NCBI RefSeq assembly: GCF_032922745.1 | Contig: NZ_CP136693.1 | Coordinates: forward strand, 62,001 to 126,000 | Source of the DNA: Marinobacter salarius | GTDB lineage: Bacteria; Pseudomonadota; Gammaproteobacteria; Pseudomonadales; Oleiphilaceae | DNA length: 64,000 nucleotides | Direction: 5' to 3' | Part shown: piece after piece, positions 34,122 to 43,583 of the stretch | How the letters are laid out: every line of letters starts with the position of its first letter | How positions within the stretch are numbered: position 1 is the first letter of the stretch | The notes under the pieces: model-generated | What the model was told of the DNA's origin: nothing | Databases searched by the model: none | The model's input: the letters and a program-made list of their open reading frames with translations, nothing else | Position numbers and translations under genes: made by a program

Positions 34122-36143
34122 TTACGTCTCCGGCTGATTGTTATAGACGATACGTTTCCGTTCAGGCGCAGGCCGGAATGGCGAGAGGAACCTGGCGTTC
34201 GAAAATGGGAGTTCGGAGCTCACGATGGTGTCCCCAATCAAAAACTCAAGCAGGTTGTAATGATCCGAATGATGCACATACCGCTGTTTTACCAGCTCCT
34301 TTTGCAGCGGCGGCAGTTCAGGCAGGTTCTTGCCCAGCGAGATATGCTCCCATAGTATCCGGTACGCTAGGTCGAGTTCTTTCGGAACTTCTGCGGCATT
34401 CTTGGCAGTACGAATGTCCTTCAATGGAACGCCTGCTCTTTTCGCCAAGTGATACATGCAGTGAAGATAAACCCGCGATAGCTCGCCGCGCACCTGCCGG
34501 TGCAGTTTCAGGTCGAGGCCCACTTCGCCATCCGGAACGGGGTGCTCGCGCACTGTTTTATGAATCCCGAGGCTGGCTGGCTCGCCCGTTGTCAGGGGTA
34601 GGCTGCGAGTCCCGATCCAGCCCTCGGCTTCGGTCACCCCTTTGAGGGTTGCGAGGTTGTCCCACTGCGGTGTCTGCTCCGGCCAGGCCGTAGCGCTGCC
34701 GCCAATGGTCAGTTTAGGCGAAAGCATCAGTTCCTCGGTCTGGCTATCATGGTAGCCGCCACCAATATCGGAGTGCGCGCCGGGCACCATGATTTCTCGG
34801 AAGTTGCGGGGAAGTGAACCATCCGGATTGCAGAGGCTGTTAAGCGCAAAATTTTCTCGACACTCGTCAACGGCCGTGAACTGTACAGCGGTGGAGACGG
34901 TGGCCGGGTCCAGGTACAGGTTCACCGGCGTGTTACGAGCATTGCTTGGAGAGAGATCGCCACCCGTGATATTTACGATGCCGGCGACGGTATCAAACAA
35001 CCCCACAAAACGAATGGTAACTCGTTCCGGCCATTGAATACCCATGGCGGCCAAAGACTGTCCCAATTCGCCATCAGAGCCCTTGGCAATTTCATTCGCG
35101 GCATGGCGGGCGGCTGCGCCTCCCCTGCTAAAACCAAACAGATCAACTGTTAGCTTTGCGATAGGCCTTTCGTTAACCAGTATGGCTATGCGCTCTGCGA
35201 CCTCAGTGAAACCATTTTTTACTTGCTCGGTGACACCCGTTTCACCAAGACCGGTTGTCATACCTTCCAGAGAATCCGGAGCTCCGGTTTTCGATCCTGC
35301 TCCCGGCGCATACACCGAAAAACTCTGGTTGATCATTGTTTCCGCCTCATTTTCGACCTCGGGATATAGATCCCGCAACTTGGCGACATTGCTGATCTCA
35401 TTGGCGTAACTACCCCCCAGCAACAAAGCCAGCCGCCGTTCACACTCGGCATCGTCAATCTCGCCATTGCTGTGCGGCACGAGGCATGTCTCTTCCACCT
35501 GCTGCCGGTAAATCTCAATATTACCGGCATTGTTCAACGTGCCATCGGTGAAAATGCCCACTTCAAGATGAACCGGCTTTCTCTGTTCTTCTTTCTTTGC
35601 CTGACCGTTCTCGGGTGTTTGGGCTAGCGAGGCAGCGGGCACAAGGGGCGCAACCAACGCTGCTGTACCCAGCGGCAGGGTGGAGCGTCGGTCGGCTTCC
35701 TGTTTCGCCAGGTAACGCTCGTCGGCGCGGCGGTTGGTCATGGTGCAGTCAAAACCGCAGACGTTCATATGGCCGACACCGCCCGCCCCTACGTGGCTGA
35801 TGATTTCAGGGGTGACTTCCCACTTGTTGAGAGACTCAATCTGGTTGCGAAGGCCCGGCCCGCCACCATCTCTCTTTAGGCGCCAGAACCCGCCGTTGGG
35901 GTGATCACTGTCCGTTTCCCAGACAACTATAGGCGATAAGGGCTTGCCTCCAATCAGAAACAGATGACCGTCCCTGAGCTCACGCTCCAGTGCTTTGACG
36001 CTCATTTCCTTTCCACTACGGTTTCGGGGCACGTCGGAGACAGGATGGTCAATCAGTTCGGCTGCATATGAGGCAGCGAAGAAAGGGCTTTCAATATAGG
36101 GCAGGTCCCGGAGTTCAAGCTCCAGGCGGGATTTTACTTTCAT
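34122..36143 (-). CDS. Tle1-like (DUF2235) type VI secretion phospholipase effector
   Basis: 673 residues. An N-terminal part of about 190 residues of unknown type ends in a hydrophobic stretch and a charged linker. The DUF2235 alpha/beta-hydrolase domain follows, with F-T-D-G-T-L-N-N (198-205), nucleophile G-F-S-R-G-G (Ser339), probable Asp384 in L-F-D-T-V-A and His457 in VPGAHSDIGGGY. Tle1 enzymes cut phospholipids of rival cells after type VI delivery. No secretion-system, VgrG or PAAR gene is in the window, so it is an orphan cargo. It is followed at once by a DUF2931 lipoprotein. AAAGGAA precedes the start. Confidence 0.85.
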   Translation of the reverse strand: MKVKSRLELELRDLPYIESPFFAASYAAELIDHPVSDVPRNRSGKEMSVKALERELRDGHLFLIGGKPLSPIVVWETDSDHPNGGFWRLKRDGGGPGLRNQIESLNKWEVTPEIISHVGAGGVGHMNVCGFDCTMTNRRADERYLAKQEADRRSTLPLGTAALVAPLVPAASLAQTPENGQAKKEEQRKPVHLEVGIFTDGTLNNAGNIEIYRQQVEETCLVPHSNGEIDDAECERRLALLLGGSYANEISNVAKLRDLYPEVENEAETMINQSFSVYAPGAGSKTGAPDSLEGMTTGLGETGVTEQVKNGFTEVAERIAILVNERPIAKLTVDLFGFSRGGAAARHAANEIAKGSDGELGQSLAAMGIQWPERVTIRFVGLFDTVAGIVNITGGDLSPSNARNTPVNLYLDPATVSTAVQFTAVDECRENFALNSLCNPDGSLPRNFREIMVPGAHSDIGGGYHDSQTEELMLSPKLTIGGSATAWPEQTPQWDNLATLKGVTEAEGWIGTRSLPLTTGEPASLGIHKTVREHPVPDGEVGLDLKLHRQVRGELSRVYLHCMYHLAKRAGVPLKDIRTAKNAAEVPKELDLAYRILWEHISLGKNLPELPPLQKELVKQRYVHHSDHYNLLEFLIGDTIVSSELPFSNARFLSPFRPAPERKRIVYNNQPET

Positions 36144-36152
36144 TGGCAGCGT

Positions 36153-36182
36153 TCCTTTGCGGCCGGTGTATTAGGCCCGCAA
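36153..36182. promoter_or_regulatory. Inverted repeat upstream of the Tle1-like effector
   Basis: CCTTTGCGG and its complement, arms of 9 bases separated by about 12, lying just upstream of the effector ribosome site. There is no T run, so an operator or leader hairpin is more likely than a terminator. Confidence 0.4.
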
Positions 36183-36315
36183 AGGTACTGACTAAAGCAG
36201 GCGCTCTCCTTGAGGGGCGGGCATGACCGCCACAAAGCCAAACTCTAATCAAAAACCGGGCGGCGAACAACGGCGCCCGTACCACCTTCAGAAATTCCTT
36301 GCCCCTGATGGCCTC

Positions 36316-37197
36316 CTAGCCCTCGCTCGACATCACCTCATCTTCCAATACATCCACCATGAACTGCGGCATCGCCAATGCCCCACGGTGGATGTCGGCG
36401 TTGTAATAGCGGGTCACAAACGGCCGCTGATCCGCGTCTTCCTCACGGAAGTACACCACTGGCTTTTCCTTACCCGCCATGGTGCAACTCCACCAGCCGG
36501 TGGGGTACACCGGTTGCGGGAACGGCAGGGTGCGGACGTGGTCGAAGCCGGCCTTTTTCATGTCGTCGTGAATGGTTTTGATGATGGTGTTGGTGTGCAG
36601 CAGCGGCGATTCGCTTTGCTGGACAATGATGCCACCGTCGCGCAGGGCGATCATGCAGTCCCGATAGAAGTCCAGGGCAAACAGGCCTTCGGCGGGGCCG
36701 ACCGGATCGGTGCTGTCGATGATAATGACGTCGAGACTTCCGGGCACCGCATCACGTACCCACTGGATACCATCGCCAAAGAAGAAGTTGGCGCGAGGAT
36801 CTGTGTTGGATTCGCAAAGTTCGGGGAAATACTGTTCCGAGAGGCGAGTGACACGTTCGTCAATTTCCACCTGCCAGGCTTCTTCCACACCGGGGTGCTT
36901 GAGGACTTCTTTCAGGGTTCCACAATCACCACCGCCAACGATGACCACTTTCTTCGGGTCTTTATGGGTGAACAGGGCCGGATGAGTCATCATTTCATGA
37001 TAGAGAAAGTTGTCTCTGGTGGTCAGCATTACGCAGCCGTCGAGCACCATCAGGTTGCCGAAGGTTTCGGTTTCCCAGATTTCCAGTTTCTGGAACTCGG
37101 TTTGTTCGTCGTGCAGCTTTTTCTTTACCTGCAGGGAAAAGGCGGTTCCCTGGTCCTGGAATACTTCGGTAAACCAGCCATCGTTCAGTGCAGTCAT
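36316..37197 (-). CDS. speE: Spermidine synthase (polyamine aminopropyltransferase)
   Basis: 293 residues. It transfers an aminopropyl group from decarboxylated SAM to putrescine. Signatures: LMVLDGCVMLTTRDNFLYHE, VVIVGGGDCGTLKEVLKH, DVIIIDSTDPVGPAEGLF (catalytic Asp and substrate loop). The start ATG 37197, preceded by GGAG, is chosen over the 23-codon extension upstream. Divergent from speA. Confidence 0.95.
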   Translation of the reverse strand: MTALNDGWFTEVFQDQGTAFSLQVKKKLHDEQTEFQKLEIWETETFGNLMVLDGCVMLTTRDNFLYHEMMTHPALFTHKDPKKVVIVGGGDCGTLKEVLKHPGVEEAWQVEIDERVTRLSEQYFPELCESNTDPRANFFFGDGIQWVRDAVPGSLDVIIIDSTDPVGPAEGLFALDFYRDCMIALRDGGIIVQQSESPLLHTNTIIKTIHDDMKKAGFDHVRTLPFPQPVYPTGWWSCTMAGKEKPVVYFREEDADQRPFVTRYYNADIHRGALAMPQFMVDVLEDEVMSSEG

Positions 37198-37395
37198 GTC
37201 GTGTCTCCGGATGTGCGCGTTGAGCCTGTTCGTATTGAGGCTATTGTAGGTGCGTAACCAGCACACCTAAAGGACTATCAGTACCCTCGGGCCGTGTTTT
37301 TCGGGTGTTGTTCTTTTAGCGGGGCGGTGGAATCCATACAATGAGCGCCATAGGCCGGCCCGTTGCCGGCTGTGGACTCAGCACAGGAAAGCCCC

Positions 37396-39306
37396 ATGAG
37401 TGAACCAACCCTCAGCGCCGCCCACAAGGTGTACAACATCGCCCACTGGAGCGATGGCTATATCGATGTGAATGCCCGTGGCGAGGTACTGATAAGACCC
37501 GACCGGGGGCACAGCGGCGAGGACATCAACCTGCCCGACCTTACCCGCTCCCTGGTCAGTGAGGGTGTCCAGCTTCCGGTGCTAATCCGCTTTACCGATA
37601 TTCTCCATGATCGGGTCAACAAGCTGTGTGGCGCGTTTAACAAGGTCGCTCGCGAACACGGCTACCAGGGAGGCTACACCGCGGTCTACCCGATCAAGGT
37701 CAACCAGCAGCGCCGGGTGGTTGAGGAGCTGCTCTGCGCCGAACCGGCCGCCAGTGACAACCAGATTGGCCTCGAAGCAGGCAGTAAGCCGGAGTTAATG
37801 GCGGTTCTGGCACTATCGCGCCAGCAGGAGTCGGTGATTGTCTGCAATGGCTACAAGGACCGCGAATATATCCGGCTGGCGCTGATCGGGCAGAAGCTGG
37901 GGCACCGGGTGTTCATTGTGGTGGAAAAACAGTCCGAGTTGCCGCTCATTCTCGAGGAAGCCCGACGTCTGGGAGTGACACCGTTGATTGGCGTGCGCGC
38001 ACGGCTGGCCACCATCGGCAAAGGCAACTGGCAGAATACCGGCGGTGAAAAGTCGAAATTCGGCCTGTCCGCAAGCCAGGTGCTGGATGTGGTTGAAACC
38101 CTGCGCCGTGCCGGGGCCCTTGAATCCCTTCAGTTGCTGCATTTTCACCTGGGGTCGCAGATTGCCAACATCCGTGACATCCAGACCGGGCTGCGCGAGT
38201 GCGCCCGTTTCTACAGTGAGTTGCGCCACATGGGGGCACCGGTAGGCACTGTCGATATTGGCGGTGGGCTCGGCGTGGACTACGAGGGCACCCGCTCACG
38301 CAGCAGTTGTTCGATGAATTACAGCGTGCACGAATACGCTTACAACGTGATTCATATCCTGCAATCGGAGTGCGATCGGGCGGGTATTCCCCACCCCACC
38401 CTGATCAGCGAATCCGGCCGTGCGCTGACGGCTCACCACTCGGTACTTGTGACCAATGTGATTGACCGGGAGATACCCGACAAGCGCCCGCCCGAACAAC
38501 CGGCCAGTGATGCCCCGGCACCGCTGCAGGATCTGTGGCGCGACCTGGAAAGCCTTCAGGATGAGGCGTCGCGCCGTTCCCTGGCTGAGATCTACCACGA
38601 CGTGCTCCACGCCATGGCGGATGTCCACACCCAGTTCGCCCACGGCCTGTTATCACTGGCGAACCGCGCGCGAGCGGAAACGCTCTACACCACCTGCTGC
38701 CAGGCTTTGAGAAAACAGCTGAATTCCGCCAATCGTGCGCACCGCGAGATCATCGACGAACTCAATGAAAAACTGGCGGAGAAGCTTTTCGTGAATTTTT
38801 CGCTGTTCCAGTCGCTGCCGGACGTGTGGGGCATTGATCAGATTTTCCCGATCATGCCTGTGAACGGACTGAATCGCCCCCTCACCCGTCGTGCGATCAT
38901 CCAGGACATTACCTGTGACTCCGACGGACGAATTGACCGGTACGTGGACGGCCAGGGCATCGAAACCACCTTCCCACTGCCTGAAGAGGCGCCGGAACAA
39001 CCCATGCTGATGGGCTTTTTCATGACCGGTGCCTATCAGGAAATCCTCGGTGATATGCACAACCTGTTCGGCGACACTCATTCGGTGGATGTGCGACGCA
39101 ATCCCGGCGGCGGCCATACCGTGAGTGAGCCAATCCATGGCGATACCGTCGCGAAGGTGCTGCAGTATGTGAACTTCGAACCCAGTGCGCTGCTTCGTGC
39201 CTATCAGCAGAAATTTGCCGCCAGCGGATTGCCGGAAGACATACAGACGAGCCTGCTGGAAGAACTGGAGAATGGCCTGGGCGGCTATACCTACCTGGAA
39301 GAGTAA
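37396..39306 (+). CDS. speA: Biosynthetic arginine decarboxylase
   Basis: 636 residues of the SpeA family (PLP, fold III). PLP lysine in TAVYPIKVNQQRRVVEEL; glycine-rich phosphate loop VDIGGGLGVDYEG; the E-x-G-R-A motif is ISESGRALTAHHS. It makes agmatine, the first step toward putrescine, which the divergent speE product then uses. ATG 37396 has AGGAAAG before it; the upstream in-frame ATG has none. No agmatinase gene is nearby. Confidence 0.95.
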   Translation: MSEPTLSAAHKVYNIAHWSDGYIDVNARGEVLIRPDRGHSGEDINLPDLTRSLVSEGVQLPVLIRFTDILHDRVNKLCGAFNKVAREHGYQGGYTAVYPIKVNQQRRVVEELLCAEPAASDNQIGLEAGSKPELMAVLALSRQQESVIVCNGYKDREYIRLALIGQKLGHRVFIVVEKQSELPLILEEARRLGVTPLIGVRARLATIGKGNWQNTGGEKSKFGLSASQVLDVVETLRRAGALESLQLLHFHLGSQIANIRDIQTGLRECARFYSELRHMGAPVGTVDIGGGLGVDYEGTRSRSSCSMNYSVHEYAYNVIHILQSECDRAGIPHPTLISESGRALTAHHSVLVTNVIDREIPDKRPPEQPASDAPAPLQDLWRDLESLQDEASRRSLAEIYHDVLHAMADVHTQFAHGLLSLANRARAETLYTTCCQALRKQLNSANRAHREIIDELNEKLAEKLFVNFSLFQSLPDVWGIDQIFPIMPVNGLNRPLTRRAIIQDITCDSDGRIDRYVDGQGIETTFPLPEEAPEQPMLMGFFMTGAYQEILGDMHNLFGDTHSVDVRRNPGGGHTVSEPIHGDTVAKVLQYVNFEPSALLRAYQQKFAASGLPEDIQTSLLEELENGLGGYTYLEE

Positions 39307-39447
39307 CCCGGATCAGGCGCTGATTGCGCGCCCGAGAGATCCGTCTGTCTATCGCCCCCGTATATGTCGTGACTGACAAACCCGGGGCGAGTGCATAGAA
39401 TGATGAACACAACAATGCCAAATCATGCGACTGTCAAGGAGCGTCCG

Positions 39448-40047
39448 GTGTCCACACTGGATCAGAAACCAGCACGGGCCGAGGGCCGCAAGGACCCTTG
39501 GAGCCAGCTACTGGAGAAAGTGGGAAAGAACCAGGATCGGCAGGCCTATCATGCTTTGTTCGAGCACTTTGGCCCTCAGATCAAGTATTACGCTATGGCC
39601 AATGGCATGGCGAGTCATGCCGAGGAGCTGGTGCAAGAGGTTTTCGTATCGATTTGGCGCCGCTCCTGCCTATACGATTGGCGGAAGGCCGCCGCGTCGA
39701 CCTGGATTTTCACCATCGCTCGTAACCAACGCATTGACATGCTGCGCAAGATGAAGCGCACGAGTGCGGAAATGCCCGTTGAAACGGAGGATCTGTGGCA
39801 GATTCCCGGCGAAAACGAAGATGAACCGGTTACGTCGCTGCACCGCCTGATGTCAGAACGTCGCGTGCGAGAGTCCCTCAGTCATCTCCCGGAAGAACAG
39901 ATTACGGTAATCGCCAAGGTCTACATGGAAAGCAAGTCACACCAGATGGTGGCGGACGAGCTCAATATACCGTTGGGCACCGTAAAAAGCCGGGTACGCC
40001 TGGCACTGAACAAACTGAAAGTGATCTTGCAGGACCAGAACGTATGA
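39448..40047 (+). CDS. ECF sigma factor (RpoE/ChrR-type, ECF11 group)
   Basis: About 199 residues: sigma region 2 (YHALFEHFGPQIKYYAMANG; EELVQEVFVSIWRR) and region 4 (SHLPEEQITVIAKVYMESKS; IPLGTVKSRVRLALNKL). The start chosen is GTG 39448, six bases after AAGGAG; in-frame ATGs upstream lack a ribosome site. The next gene is a ChrR-type anti-sigma overlapping by ATGA, so this belongs to the pairs that answer singlet oxygen and peroxides in Rhodobacter, Caulobacter and others. The target genes are not identified here. Confidence 0.88.
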   Translation: MSTLDQKPARAEGRKDPWSQLLEKVGKNQDRQAYHALFEHFGPQIKYYAMANGMASHAEELVQEVFVSIWRRSCLYDWRKAAASTWIFTIARNQRIDMLRKMKRTSAEMPVETEDLWQIPGENEDEPVTSLHRLMSERRVRESLSHLPEEQITVIAKVYMESKSHQMVADELNIPLGTVKSRVRLALNKLKVILQDQNV

Positions 40048-40688
40048 CACGGCACCATCCAGACACACTCACCCTGATGGAATTCAGTGCGGGCAACCTC
40101 AGCGAGCCCCACGCACTGTGCATTCGTCTCCATCTGGACCAGTGCCCCCATTGTCGCAGCCGTGTGGATACGCTCGACAGCCTGGGTGCCGTAATGATGG
40201 AAAATCAGCCCCAAGTCGGCGTTTCATCGGACATGTTTGACGCTATCCTGTCACGCATAGACAGCGAGCCGGACATGACGGAGACCTACATCAGCACACA
40301 AGCCAAGCGCATGAGCCCACTTCAAAAGTTGTTGGGCGACGATCTCGACGCGCTGCCCTGGAAACGACAACTCGGCGATGTCAGTGTTCTGGACATCAGT
40401 GAACGGTTTCCCGGCCAGAACGAGCAGGTGGTGCTTCAGAAGTTGGCAGCCGGTGGAAAGGCACCCGCGCATACCCACAGAGGGAACGAAACCACTATCG
40501 TGCTACAGGGTGCGTTCGCGGACCAGAAAGGTGTGTTCAACCAGTGGGACTTCGTGGTGCTCAACCAGGAAGACGAGCATAAACCCGTAGCGGTTGGTTG
40601 TGAGGACTGCATTACCCTGTCGGTACTCAGCGCACCGGTTAAACTAACCGGCACGTTCACCCGCTTATTGAACCCCTTTATACGCTGA
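40044..40688 (+). CDS. ChrR-type zinc anti-sigma factor with cupin domain
   Basis: 214 residues with two parts: an N-terminal zinc anti-sigma domain (HLDQCPHC, H-x3-C-x2-C, near residue 30-37) and a C-terminal cupin (about 105-200) with metal-type ligands in A-P-A-H-T-H-R-G-N-E-T and E-D-E-H-K-P. In ChrR the first part holds the sigma factor and the second senses the oxidant and frees it. The ATG overlaps the sigma gene stop. Confidence 0.88.
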   Translation: MTRHHPDTLTLMEFSAGNLSEPHALCIRLHLDQCPHCRSRVDTLDSLGAVMMENQPQVGVSSDMFDAILSRIDSEPDMTETYISTQAKRMSPLQKLLGDDLDALPWKRQLGDVSVLDISERFPGQNEQVVLQKLAAGGKAPAHTHRGNETTIVLQGAFADQKGVFNQWDFVVLNQEDEHKPVAVGCEDCITLSVLSAPVKLTGTFTRLLNPFIR

Positions 40689-40734
40689 GGCGGGTTCGAA
40701 CTCGTCCGCCCCGTCGGGTTGGGCACTTGCTTAC

Positions 40735-40760
40735 AGGCCACGCTCTTGCGTGGCCTTGTT
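40735..40760 (+). terminator. Terminator of the sigma/anti-sigma operon
   Basis: A 9-bp perfect stem (AGGCCACGC at 40735-40743 with 40748-40756), 4-base loop and then TGTTT, 47 bases after the chrR-like stop. Confidence 0.75.
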
Positions 40761-40861
40761 TACGCCTGCTTATTTCACCCCGCGAATACGATAGCCGACG
40801 ACTGATTAGAGACAGCCCGCAGGGCTGGGTTACAATCGTGACTTTTCTCCGGAGATGCAGC

Positions 40862-41689
40862 ATGACGGGTGACGACTTCCATTTCCGCTTCGGCGGTATC
40901 GAACGACTCTATGGCCGCCGGGCCCTGGAGCACTTCCGTCACGCTCACATTGCCATCGTCGGACTGGGTGGCGTGGGCTCCTGGGCGGCAGAAGCCCTTG
41001 CCCGCTCCGGAGTCGGCACCTTGACGCTGATCGACATGGACGATATCTGCGTGTCCAATACCAATCGCCAGCTCCACGCGCTTACCGGACAGTATGGCCT
41101 TACCAAGACCGACGCCATGGCGGACCGTTTGCGATCGATCAACCCGGAGGGTGATATTCGGGTCCATTTCGGGTTCCTGAACACGAAAAACGTCGATGAA
41201 CTGATTACCCCGGATATGTCAGGGGTGGTCGATGCCATCGACAGTGTTAAAGCCAAGGCCGCACTGATTGCTCACTGCCAGCGTCGCAAGATCCCTTTGG
41301 TATGTGCTGGCGGCGCTGGCGGTCAGATGGACCCGACCCAGATCCGCGTCAGTGACCTGAGTAAAACCACACAGGATCCATTGTTGGCCAAGGTTCGTAA
41401 TACCCTGCGGCGGGAATACGGTTTCTCACGCAATCCCAAACGGCGTTTCGGGATTGAAGCCGTGTACTCACTGGAACAGCTCACGTATCCTGCAGGGGAC
41501 GGTGAGGTTTGCCTCCAGAAGCCTGCCACCGAGGGCCCGGTCCGTTTGGATTGCGCCTCCGGGTTTGGTGCTGCCAGCCCTGTCACAGCCAGTTTTGGTT
41601 TCTTTGCAGCAGCGCGGTTGCTGGCCCGCCTGGCGCGCAAGGCCAATTCCGACAAGACAGCAGACTTTCCTGCGGGACTACAGAGTTAA
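40862..41689 (+). CDS. tcdA: tRNA threonylcarbamoyladenosine dehydratase TcdA
   Basis: 275 residues of the E1-like/ThiF family. Rossmann and ATP motif IAIVGLGGVGSWAAEALARS, then LIDMDDICVSNTNRQLHAL, V-V-D-A-I-D-S-V and VCAGGAGGQMDP. TcdA activates t6A37 of tRNAs with ATP to form the cyclic ct6A. ATG 40862 with CGGAGA before it is the start; the long upstream extension crosses the terminator of the previous operon and is not coding. Confidence 0.92.
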   Translation: MTGDDFHFRFGGIERLYGRRALEHFRHAHIAIVGLGGVGSWAAEALARSGVGTLTLIDMDDICVSNTNRQLHALTGQYGLTKTDAMADRLRSINPEGDIRVHFGFLNTKNVDELITPDMSGVVDAIDSVKAKAALIAHCQRRKIPLVCAGGAGGQMDPTQIRVSDLSKTTQDPLLAKVRNTLRREYGFSRNPKRRFGIEAVYSLEQLTYPAGDGEVCLQKPATEGPVRLDCASGFGAASPVTASFGFFAAARLLARLARKANSDKTADFPAGLQS

Positions 41690-41718
41690 ACCCACACTTC
41701 AACGGAACTGACCCCATT

Positions 41719-43578
41719 ATGACCGTCAGCACTGTCTTTCTCCTTGCCTGCATCGGTGTGCTCTCCCTGTTTTGCCAGTGGCTCGCCTGGCGGGTTCGCA
41801 TGCCGGCCATCCTGTTCCTGCTGGCTGGCGGCATTGCCGCGGGGCCGCTGCTGGGATTTCTGGACCCCGAAGTCGTGTTTGGAGACCTGCTGTTCCCGGT
41901 CATTTCCCTGGCTGTTGCCATCATCCTGTTTGAAGGCAGCCTGACGCTCCGTTACGAGGAAATCCGCGGCCATGGCAAAATGGTCCGCAACCTGATTCCT
42001 GTCGGCTCCATTGTCACCTGCATCATTGGCACCCTGGCCGCCCGCTGGATCCTTGATGTGTCATGGGAGGTGGCGCTCCTGTTTGGCGCCATATCCATCG
42101 TCACCGGCCCTACCGTCATCGCCCCTCTGCTCCGATCCGTGCGACCGGATGCAAAACTGGCCAACATCCTGCGCTGGGAGGGCATCATCATCGACCCAGT
42201 GGGCGCCCTGCTGGCGGTACTGGTCTTCGAGGGCATTGTGTCCTGGGGCCAGGGCAACGTATTCAGCCACTCGCTGTATATTTTTGGCAAGACCCTGGCA
42301 GTGGGCTTCCTGATTGGCGCTGTCGCGGGCTGGCTGAACGGCATTGCGTTGCGCAAGCACCTGCTGCCGCAATACCTGCACAACGCCGGCACCCTGACGT
42401 TCATGCTCGGGGTCTATGCCCTGTCGAATGAAATGGCCCATGAGTCTGGCCTGCTGACGGTCACTGTGATGGGCATCTGGATGGCCAACATGAAGCAGGT
42501 CCCCATCGACAGCATCCTGGAATTCAAGGAATCCCTGAGCGTGCTGCTGATTTCCGCTCTCTTCATCATCCTGGCGGCACGGGTGGAGTTCGAAGCCATC
42601 GCTCAACTGGGCTGGGGGCTGGTGGCCGTGCTGGCGTTGCTGATGCTGGTTGCACGCCCGGCAAGCATCTTCCTGTCGGCCATTGGCACCAGTCTCAACT
42701 GGCGCGACAAACTGTTCCTGAGCTGGATCGCCCCACGAGGCATTGTAGCCGCTGCCGTATCCGCCCTGTTTGCGTTTCAGTTGCAGAAACTGGGCTACGA
42801 AAGCGCCGGGGCCCTGGTGCCACTGATATTCATGCTGATCATCGCCACCGTCACCCTGCAGAGTCTTACCGCGAGGCCTCTGGCGAGGCTTCTGAAGGTC
42901 GCCGAGCCGGCGGAATACGGGTTCCTGATTCTCGGCGCCAACCCGGTGGCCCGAAAAATCGGCCTGGCGCTGAAGAAACTGGAGGTCCCCGTTACCCTGG
43001 CGGACACCAACTGGGAGAACGTCAAACAGGCGCGCATGGAAAATCTGCAAGTGTATTTCGGCAATCCGGTGTCGGAGCATGCGTCGACTCACCTGGACCT
43101 TACCGGCATTGGTAACCTGCTGGTTATTTCTCCCTACAAGCACATGAATTCCCTGGCCACCTACCACTTCCTGGACTGGTTCGGAAAAGACTCAGTGCTA
43201 ACCCTGGCCGAAGGTGATCAGGACCAGAAGGCCCGGCACCAGACCGCAGAGAAAATACAGCTTACGAGAGGACTCTTCGACGGTGTGAGCTACGCCAAGC
43301 TAGCCAGTCTGGCCAGCCAGGGGTATACGGTGAAAACCACCCAGCTCAGCGAGGAATTTACGTTCGAGGATTTCCTGGACAGGTACGATCGCCAGGCCAT
43401 GGTGCTGTTCGTGGTGAACACGCGCGAACACATCACGCCGGTCAAGAGCATGGAGGCCATCAAGCCCGAGAAAGACTGGACATTGGTAAGCCTGGTGCCA
43501 CCCCAGGCGCGGAAGGAACGCAAGGAGCGGGATACCGGGGAGTCACCGGAACAGTCACCGGAACCCGCTCCAACCTGA
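41719..43578 (+). CDS. CPA1-family cation:proton antiporter with TrkA-type domain
   Basis: 619 residues. About twelve membrane segments over residues 1-400, with the antiporter core P-I-L-F-L-L-A-G-G-I-A-A-G and a conserved transport Asp pair region (WEGIIIDPVGALLAV). The last ~210 residues are cytoplasmic and begin like a TrkA-N Rossmann fold (YGFLILGANPVARKIGLALK). It should exchange Na+ or K+ for protons; the ion is not decided. ATG 41719 begins the first membrane helix; the 70 codons upstream overlap tcdA and are discarded. Confidence 0.85.
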   Translation: MTVSTVFLLACIGVLSLFCQWLAWRVRMPAILFLLAGGIAAGPLLGFLDPEVVFGDLLFPVISLAVAIILFEGSLTLRYEEIRGHGKMVRNLIPVGSIVTCIIGTLAARWILDVSWEVALLFGAISIVTGPTVIAPLLRSVRPDAKLANILRWEGIIIDPVGALLAVLVFEGIVSWGQGNVFSHSLYIFGKTLAVGFLIGAVAGWLNGIALRKHLLPQYLHNAGTLTFMLGVYALSNEMAHESGLLTVTVMGIWMANMKQVPIDSILEFKESLSVLLISALFIILAARVEFEAIAQLGWGLVAVLALLMLVARPASIFLSAIGTSLNWRDKLFLSWIAPRGIVAAAVSALFAFQLQKLGYESAGALVPLIFMLIIATVTLQSLTARPLARLLKVAEPAEYGFLILGANPVARKIGLALKKLEVPVTLADTNWENVKQARMENLQVYFGNPVSEHASTHLDLTGIGNLLVISPYKHMNSLATYHFLDWFGKDSVLTLAEGDQDQKARHQTAEKIQLTRGLFDGVSYAKLASLASQGYTVKTTQLSEEFTFEDFLDRYDRQAMVLFVVNTREHITPVKSMEAIKPEKDWTLVSLVPPQARKERKERDTGESPEQSPEPAPT

Positions 43579-43583
43579 GCGTA

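Noticed and set aside
39307..39447. ECF11-type autoregulatory promoter before the sigma gene
   Set aside because: AGATCC near 39334 is close to TGATCC, but the -10 region at the right distance is poor, so I do not call it.
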